Of a stretch of DNA of 64,000 nt, positions 21,267 to 32,219 are shown in pieces (the first letter of the stretch is position 1; each line of letters starts with the position of its first letter). Under the pieces are notes generated by a model that was not told the origin of the DNA, made no database searches, and was given only the letters and a program-made list of their open reading frames with translations. This DNA comes from Ipomoea triloba. Taxonomy: Eukaryota > Streptophyta > Magnoliopsida > Solanales > Convolvulaceae. The position numbers and the translations under genes were made by a program. The DNA lies in the NCBI RefSeq assembly GCF_003576645.1, contig NC_044925.1:15888581-15952580 (forward strand), in the 5' to 3' direction.

Positions 21267-23425
21267 TTGTTTGGGTTGGCCGAAATATTGGCGCCTCTCC
21301 TTAGTCATTGTATCCACAGAGCTTCTGGCCAAAACATTTCACCCAGCTTTAGACAAAGAGCTTCTGAAGGGAGGAAACTGCAGGAGCTTCAATTTGGCGC
21401 ATCTCTTTCTCCGTTAGCAGCAACCGCAGGTACGCCGATTTTCCGCCGCCGCCGCCTCAGGAGGAGGTGCTCTTGGTTGAAAATCTTCCTCAGGTATCCA
21501 TATTAGAAATCTTCCTCATGACTGTTGTTTCACTTATATAAGTTATCAAAATCCTTTTTGGTTTCATTATTTATATACAATTATTGTAAGTCTATAACCT
21601 GTTTTAGGGTTTTAGAGTGTATATAATTTGGTGCGTTTTCCTTGCTAACTGTCTCAATATTTTTAGTTTCCTCGTGTGCTTGAAGTTAGATAATGATATT
21701 AATTTGAAAATCCAATTACTGTAATTTTTTCATGTAACATGCCTGCTATGGAGCTTTAGATTCTTGAGTTGGCTTCGTTGCTTAGGCATTTTAATTTTCT
21801 GGTCCGGAAGAGAAAATGGGGTAAAAATAGATTACTTAGGCATTTTAATTTTCTGGTCCAGAAGAGAAAAGGGGGTAAAAATAGATTGTAAACCTCATTG
21901 TTATTTTAGGATATGTTTCTCTGTTGAAGCTTTCACCTATACAAAATTTCTATTGGATAGGTTTCTCTGTTGACACAGCCTGTAAGTTGGGATTTAGGCT
22001 ATGTGAGCCAGGGTTATGGTACTGGTACTACATTGGGCTTATGGTTAGACTGTTACCAATGTGCTTCCTTTGAGCTTGGTGCTTCTTGTTTCTCTTATAA
22101 AAGAGGCATGGGAGGACTGGGTTATGAAAGTACTTACTGCCTGCATTTTATTTTTGTTAGAAACCTAAGAGTCCAGCAAAACTTATTTAAAGTTAATTGC
22201 CACAGTCTCACTCAAACATGTTGTGAAATAAAGAATCATGAATCAAAACTGGTATCTCTGTAGGCTTTCCTGCATGTCTTGTTATTCTCTATTTTTTCTT
22301 TGCCATTCTCCAGACTTTCCAATTCATTATTTCACTACAGGTTGGAGACATTGTGAAGGTAAGTACACTGCATAAATAATTAATCTATATTTGTTGTATT
22401 TTTTTTTAGGTTGATGGGGTGAATCTTTTACTTAATCTACATCTACATATACATCATATGAAAGTGTGTTTATCTTTTGTTCCTTATTCTGAAGAATGCA
22501 ATGTAATTTACTTAATTTTTATTTTATTTTGTTAATTAGTTATAATTATAATTATAAGATGTAAATTATTTGAATACAACTTTTTAATTATGCTACAGCA
22601 GTTGGCATCCCAACAGATATCTAGATCTTGGGGGTTAAAGGCATACATGAAGAATTGCATTTTTATTCTTCTTTAATACAGGTGCTTCACTTCCCTTTCT
22701 TTTAATTATATGTAAAGTTTAGAACTTTTGTGCTAAAAATTACATTTTTATTCTTCTTCCTTTGGAATCATATGCTTGGATCTCTCTAATTAACTAGAGA
22801 ATAATTTGTTTGGTCATGTTTGTTTTCCATGTATGAGCTGACAATTAATGATGCCTTTAATATATTGATTTCTTTATTTTGTTTGACTACATTGTTTTGC
22901 TCTATTCACAGGTTCCCTTTTCCAAGATTATATACATTGAACATACTGATTTTTAGACTGAAGGACTCTAAAGATTATTATGGCCTTGCTCCTAGGAAAT
23001 TTGTGTCTTTTAGGTGCCAATATCTTAAGTTAAAGTAGTTTAATTTTTCAGAAGTAGCAGAAAAGGGGATTGAGGCTGCGAAGAAAGGATTTATCAATGG
23101 AATAGAAGAGAGTGAAATGACGGTGAGGCTTTCTTTCTTAGATTGTACTCTTCGTGGTTTAATCGATTCCTTGTTATATTGTTAATTTCTTTATAGTGGT
23201 TTACTTTGATTTCTTTGTTTTTTTTTTTGAAAAGGTTTACTGTGATTTCTAGTCTCTTGTAAGGCTTTCTTTCTCAGGCCACCATGGCTTACTTTGTTGA
23301 TGGTTCTTCATTCAGAAAGAAGGGCTTTGGAAGCAGCAAGCCAGCAATGGCCGTTCCCGCTCTCCTGAGGAAAAGACAGAAGTGCTGAAGGAAGCTGGAG
23401 GTGAACGATGCTCAGCCTTCAAGGT
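21267..23425 (+). pseudogene. Exon-like blocks of an unidentified gene
   Basis: Three blocks of higher G+C with splice-like borders stand in AT-rich DNA. The first is 21267-21430 (AEILAPLLSHCIHRASG, RASEGRKLQELQFGAS), ending CAG|GTACGC. The second is about 23050-23119 (EVAEKGIEAAKKGF, INGIEESEMT), after TTTTCAG and before GTGAGG. The third is about 23316-23424 (KEGLWKQQASNGRS, EEKTEVLKEAGGE), between CATTCAG and GTTGGTG. I do not recognise the protein; the first block has the arginine- and serine-rich look of an organellar presequence. The blocks lie inside the Mutator-like element and may be captured. The lack of a complete frame argues against a working gene. Confidence 0.3.
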
Positions 23426-24294
23426 TGGTGAAGCAGGCCTTTCTTTGATTCTAATTGTTATCCATATTTTATATATACTACTGATATTATGATGAATTGT
23501 CATGTAGTTTAGTTCTTAATGTAGTTTCTTGATCTAGTAATTTGAGTTATTTCTCTGAAAGCATTTGATTATTAGCTCATTTACCTGTAAGTAATCTTTT
23601 ATTGTTGCTGTCTTGCTAAATTGTAGTATGCTCTTGGGCTTTATGGCTTACTACTCTATAACCCCATATCAAAAAATATGTAACCCAACCACAATTGCAT
23701 TACTATGTCTAAATCTGTGTAATTCATAATGTATTTGAAAACTACTTTGTCTTTGCTTTAAAAAGCCATAATTTTCTCTCCAAATCTTGAAAGCTTATAA
23801 TACTCCACCCCTTTTTGGTTTATTGTATACTGAGAGTATATGTATGTTTGTGAATTGTGATTTCTTGCTTTGATTGATCCCTTATAGAGCTAAGTGCTCA
23901 ATTACCCCAAATCACTCAGATGGATTTAATCCTCCTCTGCCAAATCAAATGAACACTCTAGCCAGCTTAGGCTTTTATGTGTTTTTTGAGACAGTAGTGT
24001 GTATTACAGATTGCTTAAGCTTGTGCTTGTGGATGAGTTTCATCAAGTTGCATTATCTTGACTGTGATGGCTTCTTCGATAATGAAGTGTGGGAGAAAGA
24101 TGTTTTTGTATTTAAGTAGTCTAATAAGTTCTCTCTACTTTCTTAAGAATGCAGAGATGAAGCAGCCTGTGGATATCAAATGCAGCTCCCCTATGTTCAA
24201 ATGCAACTGATGAAGCAGCCTGTGGATATTAAATGAATTTGTTATTTTTTTTTGTTTTACTGTGTACTTTTGAAATTCTGAATTTTTTATTTTT

Positions 24295-24545
24295 GAAAAA
24301 AATTGGTGGCCTTTTTCGACCATCGGTTGTCGGAAACTACGCAACTCAACACTTTCTCCACCGACCAAATTTTCTGACCACTTTGTAAAAGTGGACGCTA
24401 TTTCCGAACACTTCATGAGGTGGTCGGAAATACCGACGAAGGTTTTTCCGGTTATCCAAAGTGGTCGGGAATGTGGTTGGAGCAACACTTTTCGATCGGA
24501 AATCGTCGATTTCCAACCACTTTACGGTGGTCGAAAATTTGAAGA
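24295..24545. repeat. TTCCGACCAC/GTGGTCGGAA subterminal repeat cluster, right
   Basis: Mirror counterpart of 17389-17690, with repeated GTGGTCGGAAAT and TTTCCAACCAC motifs. The pair could delimit a diverged CACTA-like element nested inside the Mutator-like element. Confidence 0.5.
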
Positions 24546-24799
24546 TTAGCAGTATATCATGATGGGGAAATGATTGAATGAACTTATGTCTAGCCAAGCG
24601 TAATTAATATTGCATCAGTGGAGAACTTCTTGGAGGGATTAGCTTTAGTATTATCCGATTCTTCTGATGTTTTACGTTTGGTATTCTTTTTTTGTCCCTT
24701 TCGTTTACTGAATCTTCTTCTAAAGTGTTTGAGGAGGGAAAGGGAAGAAGGCTATATAGCAGGATGGGTTTTCTTGTTGCTGGATTCATCCGGAATTGG

Positions 24800-25053
24800 A
24801 AGTTGAAACGGCCATGGCCGTCGTTTAATAAAAATAAAAAATTTAAAAACTTCTAAATAAAAAAAGTAATTTTTAATAAAACAAATAATAAAATCATTAA
24901 AAAATAAAATTTTTAAAGAGGGACACGTGTCAGCTTTGTGTTGCACTAACTTGCTAATCAGGTAATTTTAGCCCCAATTAAACATTTTAACAAGTTTTAG
25001 GGGTTTAAATGGAGCTTTTTTTTTAGTTAGCAGACTAATTTGACACTTTTCCC
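24800..25053 (-). repeat. Right TIR of the Mutator-like element
   Basis: Inverse of the left TIR. It ends GACACTTTTCCC at 25053, followed by the target-site copy TTTTAATTA. Confidence 0.75.
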
Positions 25054-25170
25054 TTTTAATTAAACACTAAAGTAATCAATTAGATAATATTACATCAAGA
25101 AGATAATTATCCCTTTTAATTAAACACTAAAGTAATCAATTAGATAATATTACATCAAGAAGATAATTAA
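25051..25170. repeat. 60-bp tandem duplication at the right edge of the Mutator-like element
   Basis: CCCTTTTAATTAAACACTAA and the following 40 bases are repeated exactly at 25111-25170. The unit overlaps the last bases of the TIR, so it arose after insertion or during assembly. Confidence 0.85.
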
Positions 25171-25470
25171 GGAGAAATATTTTAAGACCAGTTGTGTAGC
25201 ATTACTATAAAATAAAGGCTTAAATTTAATAAAGAAAGATAAATTTATAATGGACTAATAAAAATTCTTTTAATCTGTCGTTATTAGGCCAAGGCCTGAG
25301 CCCAATATATTAGGAAGGATCCCTGTCTCTTGGATTGTATCCTATTCCTACTAGTAATAGACTAACATTATTCTATATATATATATATATATTTACAAAT
25401 TAGTAGAGTATTTTGAGCCTTGTGTCTTGGATTGTATCCTATTCCTATTAGTAATAGACTAACATTGTTC

Positions 25471-25480
25471 TATATATATT
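25471..25480 (+). promoter_or_regulatory. TATA box of RING-H2 gene 1
   Basis: TATATATATT about 90 bp before the ATG. The surrounding block (TTGGATTGTATCCTATTCCT, AGTAATAGACTAACATT) is itself repeated at 25340-25400 and 25428-25470, so the promoter region is duplicated. The same arrangement is conserved in unit 2 (TATA at about 27656). Confidence 0.5.
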
Positions 25481-25561
25481 GACGAATTAGTAGAGCATTC
25501 TATTCTTGTTTTCTTCTCCCAAATATTATGTAAGTTAAATCTGCATTATATTTTACTAGAC

Positions 25562-26050
25562 ATGGAGGACGATTACACACACGTGGGTCCTTTTTATTTC
25601 GTCATTATGGGGGTAGGCATTTGTTTGTGGTATGTATGTTGGCTGTGCTATCCCGTTAGCACGCCACCTCCAACTACAGCAGTGCAACAATGCAATAGAC
25701 AGGCGGTAGGGAGCACTGTCGCTAATAGCATGCCACCTCCAACTACAGTGGCGCAGCAACGCAACAGACAGGCGGTAGGGAGCACTGTCGCTAGCAACAA
25801 CATTAATGTGGAAGCACAAGTAGTCCCAGAAGTAAGGTTAAATATTAAAAGCTTCGAGGAAGGGAGCATAAAGGGAGAAGAGAGAGAGGAGGAATGCGTT
25901 ATTTGTATCGCCGGTTTCGAGAAAGGTGACATCACCACCGTTCTATGCTCATGCAACCATAAATTCCATTCAGATTGCATTGCTATTTGGTTGGTACTTC
26001 ATCAAACTTGCCCCATATGTAGAGCTACTACTGTTCAACCTGTTTCATGA
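25562..26050 (+). CDS. Small membrane RING-H2 protein (ATL-like), copy 1
   Basis: 162 codons. Residues about 11-33 form one hydrophobic segment (FYFVIMGVGICLWYVCWLCY). A low-complexity linker follows with a duplicated PPPTT.VQQ.NRQAVGSTV unit. The C-terminal RING-H2 finger (about residues 111-154) has ECVICIAGFEKGD, CNHKFHSDCIAIW and QTCPICRA, that is C-x2-C...C-x-H-x2-H-x2-C...C-x2-C with all eight ligands. Such proteins are usually membrane-anchored E3 ubiquitin ligases; substrates are unknown. It is shorter than most ATL proteins and the GLD motif is not evident. The ATG at 25562 lies directly after the conserved TTTTACTAGAC leader. An intronless gene fits the family. Confidence 0.75.
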   Translation: MEDDYTHVGPFYFVIMGVGICLWYVCWLCYPVSTPPPTTAVQQCNRQAVGSTVANSMPPPTTVAQQRNRQAVGSTVASNNINVEAQVVPEVRLNIKSFEEGSIKGEEREEECVICIAGFEKGDITTVLCSCNHKFHSDCIAIWLVLHQTCPICRATTVQPVS

Positions 26051-26529
26051 TCTCTGCTCTATTACCCTGTTTCTTGTACTTTTTTTGTCAATCTTTTTCT
26101 ATAGGAAAATAGTATCTGTACTTTTAAATTTTATTATCAACTTTTACTCCTCTTACCAAAGTTTGAGATGTTGACATTTTAAACGAAACTCACAAGATGA
26201 AGAGAACTAATCATCAATACCCGTGATGTTGACATTTTTATTCTTCAAACCAAATGTTTCTGGCTAGGAATAAACATGAATAATTTAAATTTTCAAAAAA
26301 ATAAATAAATATAACAAAAGCATTAATACCCGTGAATGATTGAATTTAAGAGATTAACATTATTTAACATATGTGAAGCAAATAAAAATATATAGATTTG
26401 TGATTGTGGTAATTGCCTTGAAATGTGGAGTAATACAAATATACAATTATATAGATATCGTTAATACATTGATCCCTTATATGCCAATTTAAAAATCTAC
26501 TGTAAGTCCGTCCAGCTCATTGATTGGCG

Positions 26530-27205
26530 TTACATAGAAATAGCAGACACAAACTCCTTAATGTTCTTCATCATATCAACAGCTTCTTTAGCCAATTGTT
26601 TCCACTTCTCAGCATTCTCTTTGAGCATAACCTCTCTCTCCCCCTTCATCACTTCTTCCAAACATCTCTCTACGTTCTTCTTCAATTCTCTAGAACAACA
26701 AACTAACCCCAGCTACTCATATGCTTAACATCCACTTCCAAAGTTAAGCAATCGTCCTTTTTGAATTTGGCAGTTTTAGAAAGATCATGAATGCCAAGGA
26801 ACACTTGGCTTAAAGGCTAGGGCCTAGGGGAGGCCTGTAGGTCAAGATTTGATCCCAACTAAGGATATTTTGGGAATATATATAGTATATAGGTCCCTCT
26901 TTTTCAGTTTATCTCTTATTGTGAATGCTGAAATTAAACCCATCAACCCAAAATTGACCAATAGTTTAAAATAAACTGCTTCAATGGGATAAAAGTGAAC
27001 ACTTGAGGTGGGCTACATAGAACATCAATTTCATTTTCGAGATAAAACTGTTGCAACAATCTAAAATATCTAAGAAGAGAGATAGACATACCTCCTTTTC
27101 TAATTCATCAAAAGTGTTCAACAAGAGCCAGTTTGCTTTCTGCGTATTCAAATTTCTGCTCAACTTCCAAAACTTGAATTGACAGTTCCTATGCTTCAAA
27201 TGTAA
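26530..27205 (-). pseudogene. UDP-glycosyltransferase relic (UGT74-like), unit 1
   Basis: On the minus strand two pieces occur in the right order. At about 27100-27200 an exon end reads RNLNTQKANWLLLNTFDELE followed by KE|GTATG; the NTFDELE pattern is typical of group-L UGTs. At 26530-26690 the C-terminus reads CLEEVMKGEREVML, ENAEKWKQLAKEAV and NIKEFVSAISM, ending in TAA. The PSPG sugar-donor box expected between them is absent, so it is a decayed gene. A family this size would normally encode about 450-480 residues; about 90 remain. Confidence 0.7.
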
Positions 27206-27773
27206 ACATTGTCCAACTTCCAATCTTCATTGAACTCAATATGACCTTGTGGTCTTTATAAAAATAGTTTTAAACCTATTCTAATAAATTGATTTTAAAA
27301 ACTCAGAAAGTTAAGCTTAAATTTTTTTTCAAGGGCCATAAACACTTCTCCCCAAACCTATTCATGCATGATAAACAACAGCTCAAGTGTTTACGTAGCA
27401 TTCTATAAAATAAGGGCTTAAATTTAATAAAGAAAGATAAATTTATAATGAACCAATAAAAATTCTTTTAATTTGTCATTATTAGGCCAGGGCTCGAGCC
27501 CAATATATTGGGAAGGAGCATTGTCTCTTAGATTGTATCATATTCCTATTAGTAATAGACTAACATTATTCTATATAATTCACGAATTAGTAGAGTTTTT
27601 GAGCCTTGTCTCTTGGATTGTATCCTATTCCTATTAGTAATAGACTAACATTATTCTATATATATTCACGAATTAGTAGAGTATTCTATTCTTGTTCTCT
27701 TCTCTCAACTATTATGTTAAGTTAAATCCGTAATCTATTCTACTAGACATGGTTCATTTTTTATTTCCTCATT

Positions 27774-28148
27774 ATGATGGTAGGCATTTGTTTGTGGTAT
27801 GTATGTTGGTTGTGCTATTGCTTTAGCACACCACCTCGAGCTGCGGCGGCGCAGCCGCGCAATAGACAGGCGGTAGGGAGCACCGCCGCTGGCAACAACG
27901 GTAATGTGGAAGCACAAGTAGTCCCAGAAGTAAGGTTAAATATTAAAAGCTTCGAGGAAGGGAGCATAAAGGGAGAGGAGAGAGAGAAGGAATGCGCTAT
28001 TTGTATCGCCGCTTTCGAGAAAGGCGACATCACCACCGTTCTCTGCTCATGCAACCATAAATTCCATTCAGATTGCATTGATATTTGGTTGGTACTTCAT
28101 CAAACTTGCCCCATATGTAGAGCTACTACTGTTAAGCCTGTTTCATGA
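27774..28148 (+). CDS. Small membrane RING-H2 protein (ATL-like), copy 2
   Basis: 124 codons, about 90% identical to copy 1 over the finger (ECAICIAAFEKGDITTVLCS, CNHKFHSDCIDIW, QTCPICRA) with all ligands kept. The ATG homologous to copy 1 is still present at 27749, but a deletion after it shifts the frame. Translation would therefore begin at the ATGATG at 27774, keeping most of the membrane segment (MMVGICLWYVCWLCY). One of the two linker repeats is lost. It may be a working paralogue with a trimmed N-terminus, or early decay. Confidence 0.6.
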   Translation: MMVGICLWYVCWLCYCFSTPPRAAAAQPRNRQAVGSTAAGNNGNVEAQVVPEVRLNIKSFEEGSIKGEEREKECAICIAAFEKGDITTVLCSCNHKFHSDCIDIWLVLHQTCPICRATTVKPVS

Positions 28149-28659
28149 TCTCCGCTCTATTACCATGTTTCTTGTACCTTTTTTGTCAGTCATTTTCTAT
28201 AGAAAGTAGTATTTGTACTTTTAATTTTATTCTCAACTATTACTGCCTCTTACCAAATTTTGATGTTACATTTTCATTGGAACTCACAAGATGAAGATAA
28301 CTAATCATCAATTGAACTATTATATCATTCTCATTCTAGAGTATAACAAATTATATTATTGTTTTTTCTTTAATTTAAAGATTTAAAGATAAAAACTTGT
28401 GTGAGACCATCTTACGGCCGGAGATTGATCGAATCAAGATGAAATTTTGATTTAAAAGCATTAAATTTTTTCTTCAAAAGGATATTTTGGGAATATAGGA
28501 TATACCCCTCTTTTTCAGTTTATCTCTTATTGTGAATGTTGAAATTAAACCCATCATCAACCCAAAATTGACCAATAGTTTAAAATAAACTGCTTCAATG
28601 AGATAAAATTGAACACTTTCAAGATAAAACTGTTGCAATATCTAAAATATCTAAGCAGA

Positions 28660-28760
28660 GAGATAGGCATACCTCCTTTTCTAATTCATCAAAAGTGTTG
28701 AACAAGAGCATGTCTGCTCTCTGCGTATTCAAATTTCTGCTCAAAACGAACCGCAGTTGG
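28660..28760 (-). pseudogene. UDP-glycosyltransferase exon relic, unit 2
   Basis: Minus-strand RNLNTQRADMLLFNTFDELE followed by KE|GTATG, the counterpart of the exon in unit 1. The C-terminal piece is missing from this unit. Confidence 0.6.
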
Positions 28761-29244
28761 GAAGAATAGGAGCTGGATGTTATTGCGAACAAAAGATGGC
28801 AGATCATTCAACCCAACTTCAAATCTTCATTGAACTCAATATGACCTTATCATTAAATGGCTTTTATAAAAATAGTTTTAATCCTATTCTAATAAATTGA
28901 TTTTAAAAACTCAGAAAATTAAGCTTAAAAAACTTTTTTCAAGGGCCATAAACACTTTCCCACAAGCCTATTCATGCATGATAAACAACAGCTCAAGTGT
29001 TTATGGAGTAATTAAAAATAAACCCATATAGTAAATTCCAATTTCAATTCAAAAAATGTAAATAACTAAAAAATGAAAACCCAAATAAAGATCATTAACA
29101 GAAAACAACACTAAGATTGCATGGTTTATCCTGTTGAAACATTTGCAGAAATATTTAAAAAGCAATATGATGTTTTAACCAGAAAAATGAGCATAATGAA
29201 AACTCTTACAAAAAACAATTTCTCTTGAGTGGTGCTAGGCAGTT

Positions 29245-29705
29245 GTTAGGCCATGGACCGGGTCCACCTTGCAAGGTGGACTTGGGTCTATGTTCACAAT
29301 TTTCATAACTTTATGTTCATAATTTCATAACCCCATGTTCACAATTTCAATTCATAACTCTATGTTCACAGTTTTATAACTTCATGTTCACAATTTCATA
29401 ATTTTATGTTCACAATTTCATAGCTCTACGTTTACAATTTTCATAACTCTATGCTCACAATTTCATAACTCTATGTTCAAGTTCAACAGTATCAAAATTC
29501 TATGTTCAACAGTATAACACAAGTTTTGAATCTATTTAACAAAATTGTGAATATAGAGTTCAAAAGTTATGAATATTGAGTAATGCAATTTTGTATATTG
29601 AGATCTAAAATTATGAATATAAAGTTCTAAAATTGTGAAGACAGAGTTCTAATTTTGTGAATATAGACCCGGGTCCATAGCATAATTTGCCCGTGCCAGG
29701 TTGCC
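29245..29705. mobile_element. MITE with GGACC(C)GGGTCC termini and inward repeats
   Basis: GGCCATGGACCGGGTCCACC at the left is matched by the inverse TAGACCCGGGTCCATAGCAT at the right, which ends AATTTGCCC like the GGGCAAATTAT ends of the other foldback elements. Between them run about ten 20-24 bp repeats (CATAACTCTATGTTCACAATTT) on the left, and their inverted counterparts (AAATTGTGAATATAGAGTT) on the right. No ORF. Confidence 0.7.
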
Positions 29706-29964
29706 CAGTCCACAGAAAAGAAGAGTTTGGCTAAAGTTTAGGCTATGAACTCCCTAGTTGAATCCGAATCATTTGTTTGCAAAACCATTAGGTAGTAAAC
29801 CACGTACGCTAGCCACGAGCCCCAATCTCCATTTTACCTTTTCTTAAAACCCCCATTCCAAACCTTAAAACTCTTGTACAAATGACCTTGAGTGTAATCA
29901 TTCACGTAACTCTTTTTTTTTCAACCTCCTAAATGCCAACATTAACTCGACTCCAAACCTGCCT

Positions 29965-30240
29965 TCCTTGAGAGACCGACACTCGGGGAGTCTTGACTCT
30001 TCGTTTGAACACATTCCTCACCACAAACAGAAGAAGACAACCAAATCCCTTATTTTCTTATCTCTTATTTCTTATTTCTTATACTTTGAATTTCCTGATC
30101 ATTTACACTTTACATATGCCATTCACCACATTCACCATCCATACTCGTTGCATCACATTCAATTGATCGAAAGTACAAGCATAAGACACACCTCCACGTC
30201 CCTCCTTTGAGACCGACACTCGGGGAGTTTAGACTCTTCG
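29965..30240. repeat. Direct repeat of a 37-bp motif
   Basis: GAGACCGACACTCGGGGAGT followed by CTTGACTCTTCGTTT occurs at 29970 and, with small changes, at 30208. The sequence between is non-coding; it may be two ends of a small unrecognised element. Confidence 0.5.
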
Positions 30241-31249
30241 TTTTATCTTTACACATACATTCACATACCCCATTCCACCTCACTAAGCAAAACTGAACTG
30301 TCAGCTATGTCGAAGCAGAATTATCAATAATCTCAGGCCTGACAAAGTCTACACATAAGACATAGATTGGGAAAAACAACTATGATATAGTAAAAGAGAC
30401 TCCCTAAGAAAAATCAAAGGTTACCAACGGAATGATTTAAAAGTTGTAGAGGCACACGACAATCATCCAAGATGCACACACAAACATAAACTGATATGCA
30501 CACTGGAAAAATGGGATGAAGGAAAGTGATACAGTGAGAATAAAGAAAAGAAAAGAAACAGTTTGAAAAAGGAAAGAGAGATAGTGGGGCGTGGAAAATC
30601 TCACATGTAATATTAACCGGCCGGAAGAAACGAATGAAACATTAAACACCCTTGTAAATTCATGAAATACCCCCACCCACCAAGCAAAACACCCACACGT
30701 TAATATAAAATAAACCTGGTAATTAAATAATTACCATTAATCTACACCATCCATTATTACGATCCAATGCACAAAATTGGTACTAAGCATCCTCTATAAT
30801 ATAAAAAGATACTACGTCGTCCAATCAACATCGATTTTTGACAAACTGACGCTATATGTCAATAAAGTATTGCAAAAATAAATATATTACTTATGACATT
30901 GGTTCTTGGAAAAAACATGCATCATAAATATTTTTCTTTAAAATATTAATACATACTACGTCTTCTTCATTGCTGCTATATCCGACCTTCCGTACCTTCC
31001 GCCTCTCTCTCTCGTCAGCAAAACAACATGCCCGGCTAACATCCTCCTCCTCGATCTTCTTGTAACGTACAGTGAAACATACGGCTAAATTGAGAGTTTT
31101 TTTTACTTCCCTTCCCTCAATTTTCAGAGAGCAGTGGAAGGTTACAGTGGATTTACAATCAACAGGGTTAGTTATCTCTTTGTCTTTGAAATCTTTGTTG
31201 AATATAGAATGGTTAGCCATTGTTTCTTGTTGGATATGGTGGATATATG
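30241..31249. other. No recognised gene
   Basis: A 109-codon minus-strand frame at 30891-31220 (MANHSIFNKDFKDKEITNPV start) has no family resemblance and is split from any context by the Gypsy insertion at 31250. The rest is non-coding. Confidence 0.4.
31245..31249. repeat. Target-site duplication ATATG, left
   Basis: ATATG immediately before the Gypsy LTR. The identical pentamer follows the other LTR at 41122-41126. Confidence 0.85.
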
Positions 31250-31729
31250 TGATGGATTTAATTAACCTGGGTAGCCCGAATTAATAAACCCGATAAGATT
31301 ATAGGGGGTATGACAAATGTGGATCAAAGTGCACCTCGGAGGTACTTTTATATATTGAACAAATGGTAAAGCTATTACAAGAGTGGTAATAACAGGACAA
31401 AGATGTCGTTAGGACAAAGAAGTGGAAGATGTCTAGTTTAGACAATGTTACATGTTTATATACTAGCTGTAGGCCTAACAACCCGAAGAAAACCCCTCGA
31501 GCGGGCCTGGACCGCCTCCTACGCCGGAAAGACCGCGTCAACCACGACCCGCGAGTCCTGGGCCGAGCCCAGAGCTCGGCCCAGTCGACCTCTGGAGAGG
31601 TTGGCCCAACCGACCTCGCGAAGGTCGGCCCTGGGCCGAACGGACCCGTGTCTTACTCTCGGGTCGGGTGACCCTTGACTCGCGGCCCATGCTAACTCCG
31701 TGGCGGGTCCGAGTATGATTTATCCATCA
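31250..31729 (-). repeat. 3' LTR of the Tat Gypsy
   Basis: 480 bp, TG...CA. It differs from the 5' LTR by scattered substitutions and by copy number of a 25-bp CCGACCTCTGGAGAGGTCGG-type repeat. Confidence 0.9.
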
Positions 31730-31748
31730 TCAGTCCCCCACTCTTTGA
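31730..31748 (-). promoter_or_regulatory. Polypurine tract
   Basis: On the minus strand AAAGAGTGGGGGACTGA stands directly before the 3' LTR; it would prime plus-strand DNA synthesis. Confidence 0.7.
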
Positions 31749-31994
31749 GCTGCGATAAGTCGTCAGTGAAAGAGAGTAGACTCGTAAAACTGCGCCTCCT
31801 GAACACTGCTCCACCCCTACAATCATGTACGAAATATTACCCCCCACCCTTAGTTAAAAATAAAACTCCAAGAGTCCTCGGAAAAACAAAAGTTTTATCG
31901 CGATGGAAGTGCACACATAGATGAATTCCAAAATTTAGAGCCATTCTTATCCCTTACAAGTCTTCTCCTACCATAATTCTTCCACCCTAACCCC

Positions 31995-32000
31995 TATAAA
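31995..32000 (+). promoter_or_regulatory. Possible TATA box of the antisense gene
   Basis: CCCCTATAAATG about 730 bp before the ATG, in a pyrimidine-rich leader. A second candidate, CCTATATAATCC, is at about 32159. Both point in the direction of the antisense ORF. Confidence 0.35.
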
Positions 32001-32219
32001 TGATCTTGTCTCCATCCATCCACCTCTACATCACCATCAATATTCACCCTTCCACACTAAACCATCACTATCACCTTTTTTAGTTTTTGACTTTCCCATA
32101 AAATTCAAATTTTTTCAAAATGCCATCCACTTTCCCCCCCTTTTCTTCTCCCCCTCCACCTATATAATCCCCCTTTCACTTTCATTTGGACTTTCACACC
32201 ACCAACACTCCCACAAAAA

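Larger units (their letters stand above)
16457..25053. mobile_element. Mutator-like element with long TIRs and captured DNA
   Basis: The ends are inverted copies of each other: (A/G)GGAAAAGTGTCAAATTAG at 16457 and the inverse ending at 25053. Homology continues for about 260 bp inward (AAACCCC, AATTACCT(A/G)ATTAGCAAG, GTTAGTGCAACACA). The flanks are TTTTAATTG (16448-16456) and TTTTAATTA (25054-25062), an 8/9 match to the 9-bp duplication expected for Mutator superfamily insertion. No MURA transposase was recognised. The 8-kb interior holds a GRAS relic, a truncated Copia, a MITE, exon-like DNA and TTCCGACCAC-rich blocks, so it resembles a Pack-MULE later hit by other elements. Confidence 0.7.
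25196..27397 (+). repeat. Tandem duplication, unit 1
   Basis: Starts at GTAGCATT and ends at AACAACAGCTCAAGTGTTT. It contains the RING-H2 gene and the UGT relics. Unit 2 (27398-29010) repeats it at about 90% but lacks about 600 bp corresponding to 26.23-26.85 kb. Confidence 0.75.
27398..29010 (+). repeat. Tandem duplication, unit 2
   Basis: Begins GTAGCATTCTATAAAATAAG and ends with AACAACAGCTCAAGTGTTTA, the same text that closes unit 1. Confidence 0.75.

Noticed and set aside
21970..22263. 97-codon ORF beginning MTQPVSWDLGYVSQGYG
   Set aside because: No domain, AT-rich intron-like context between exon-like blocks; probably chance.
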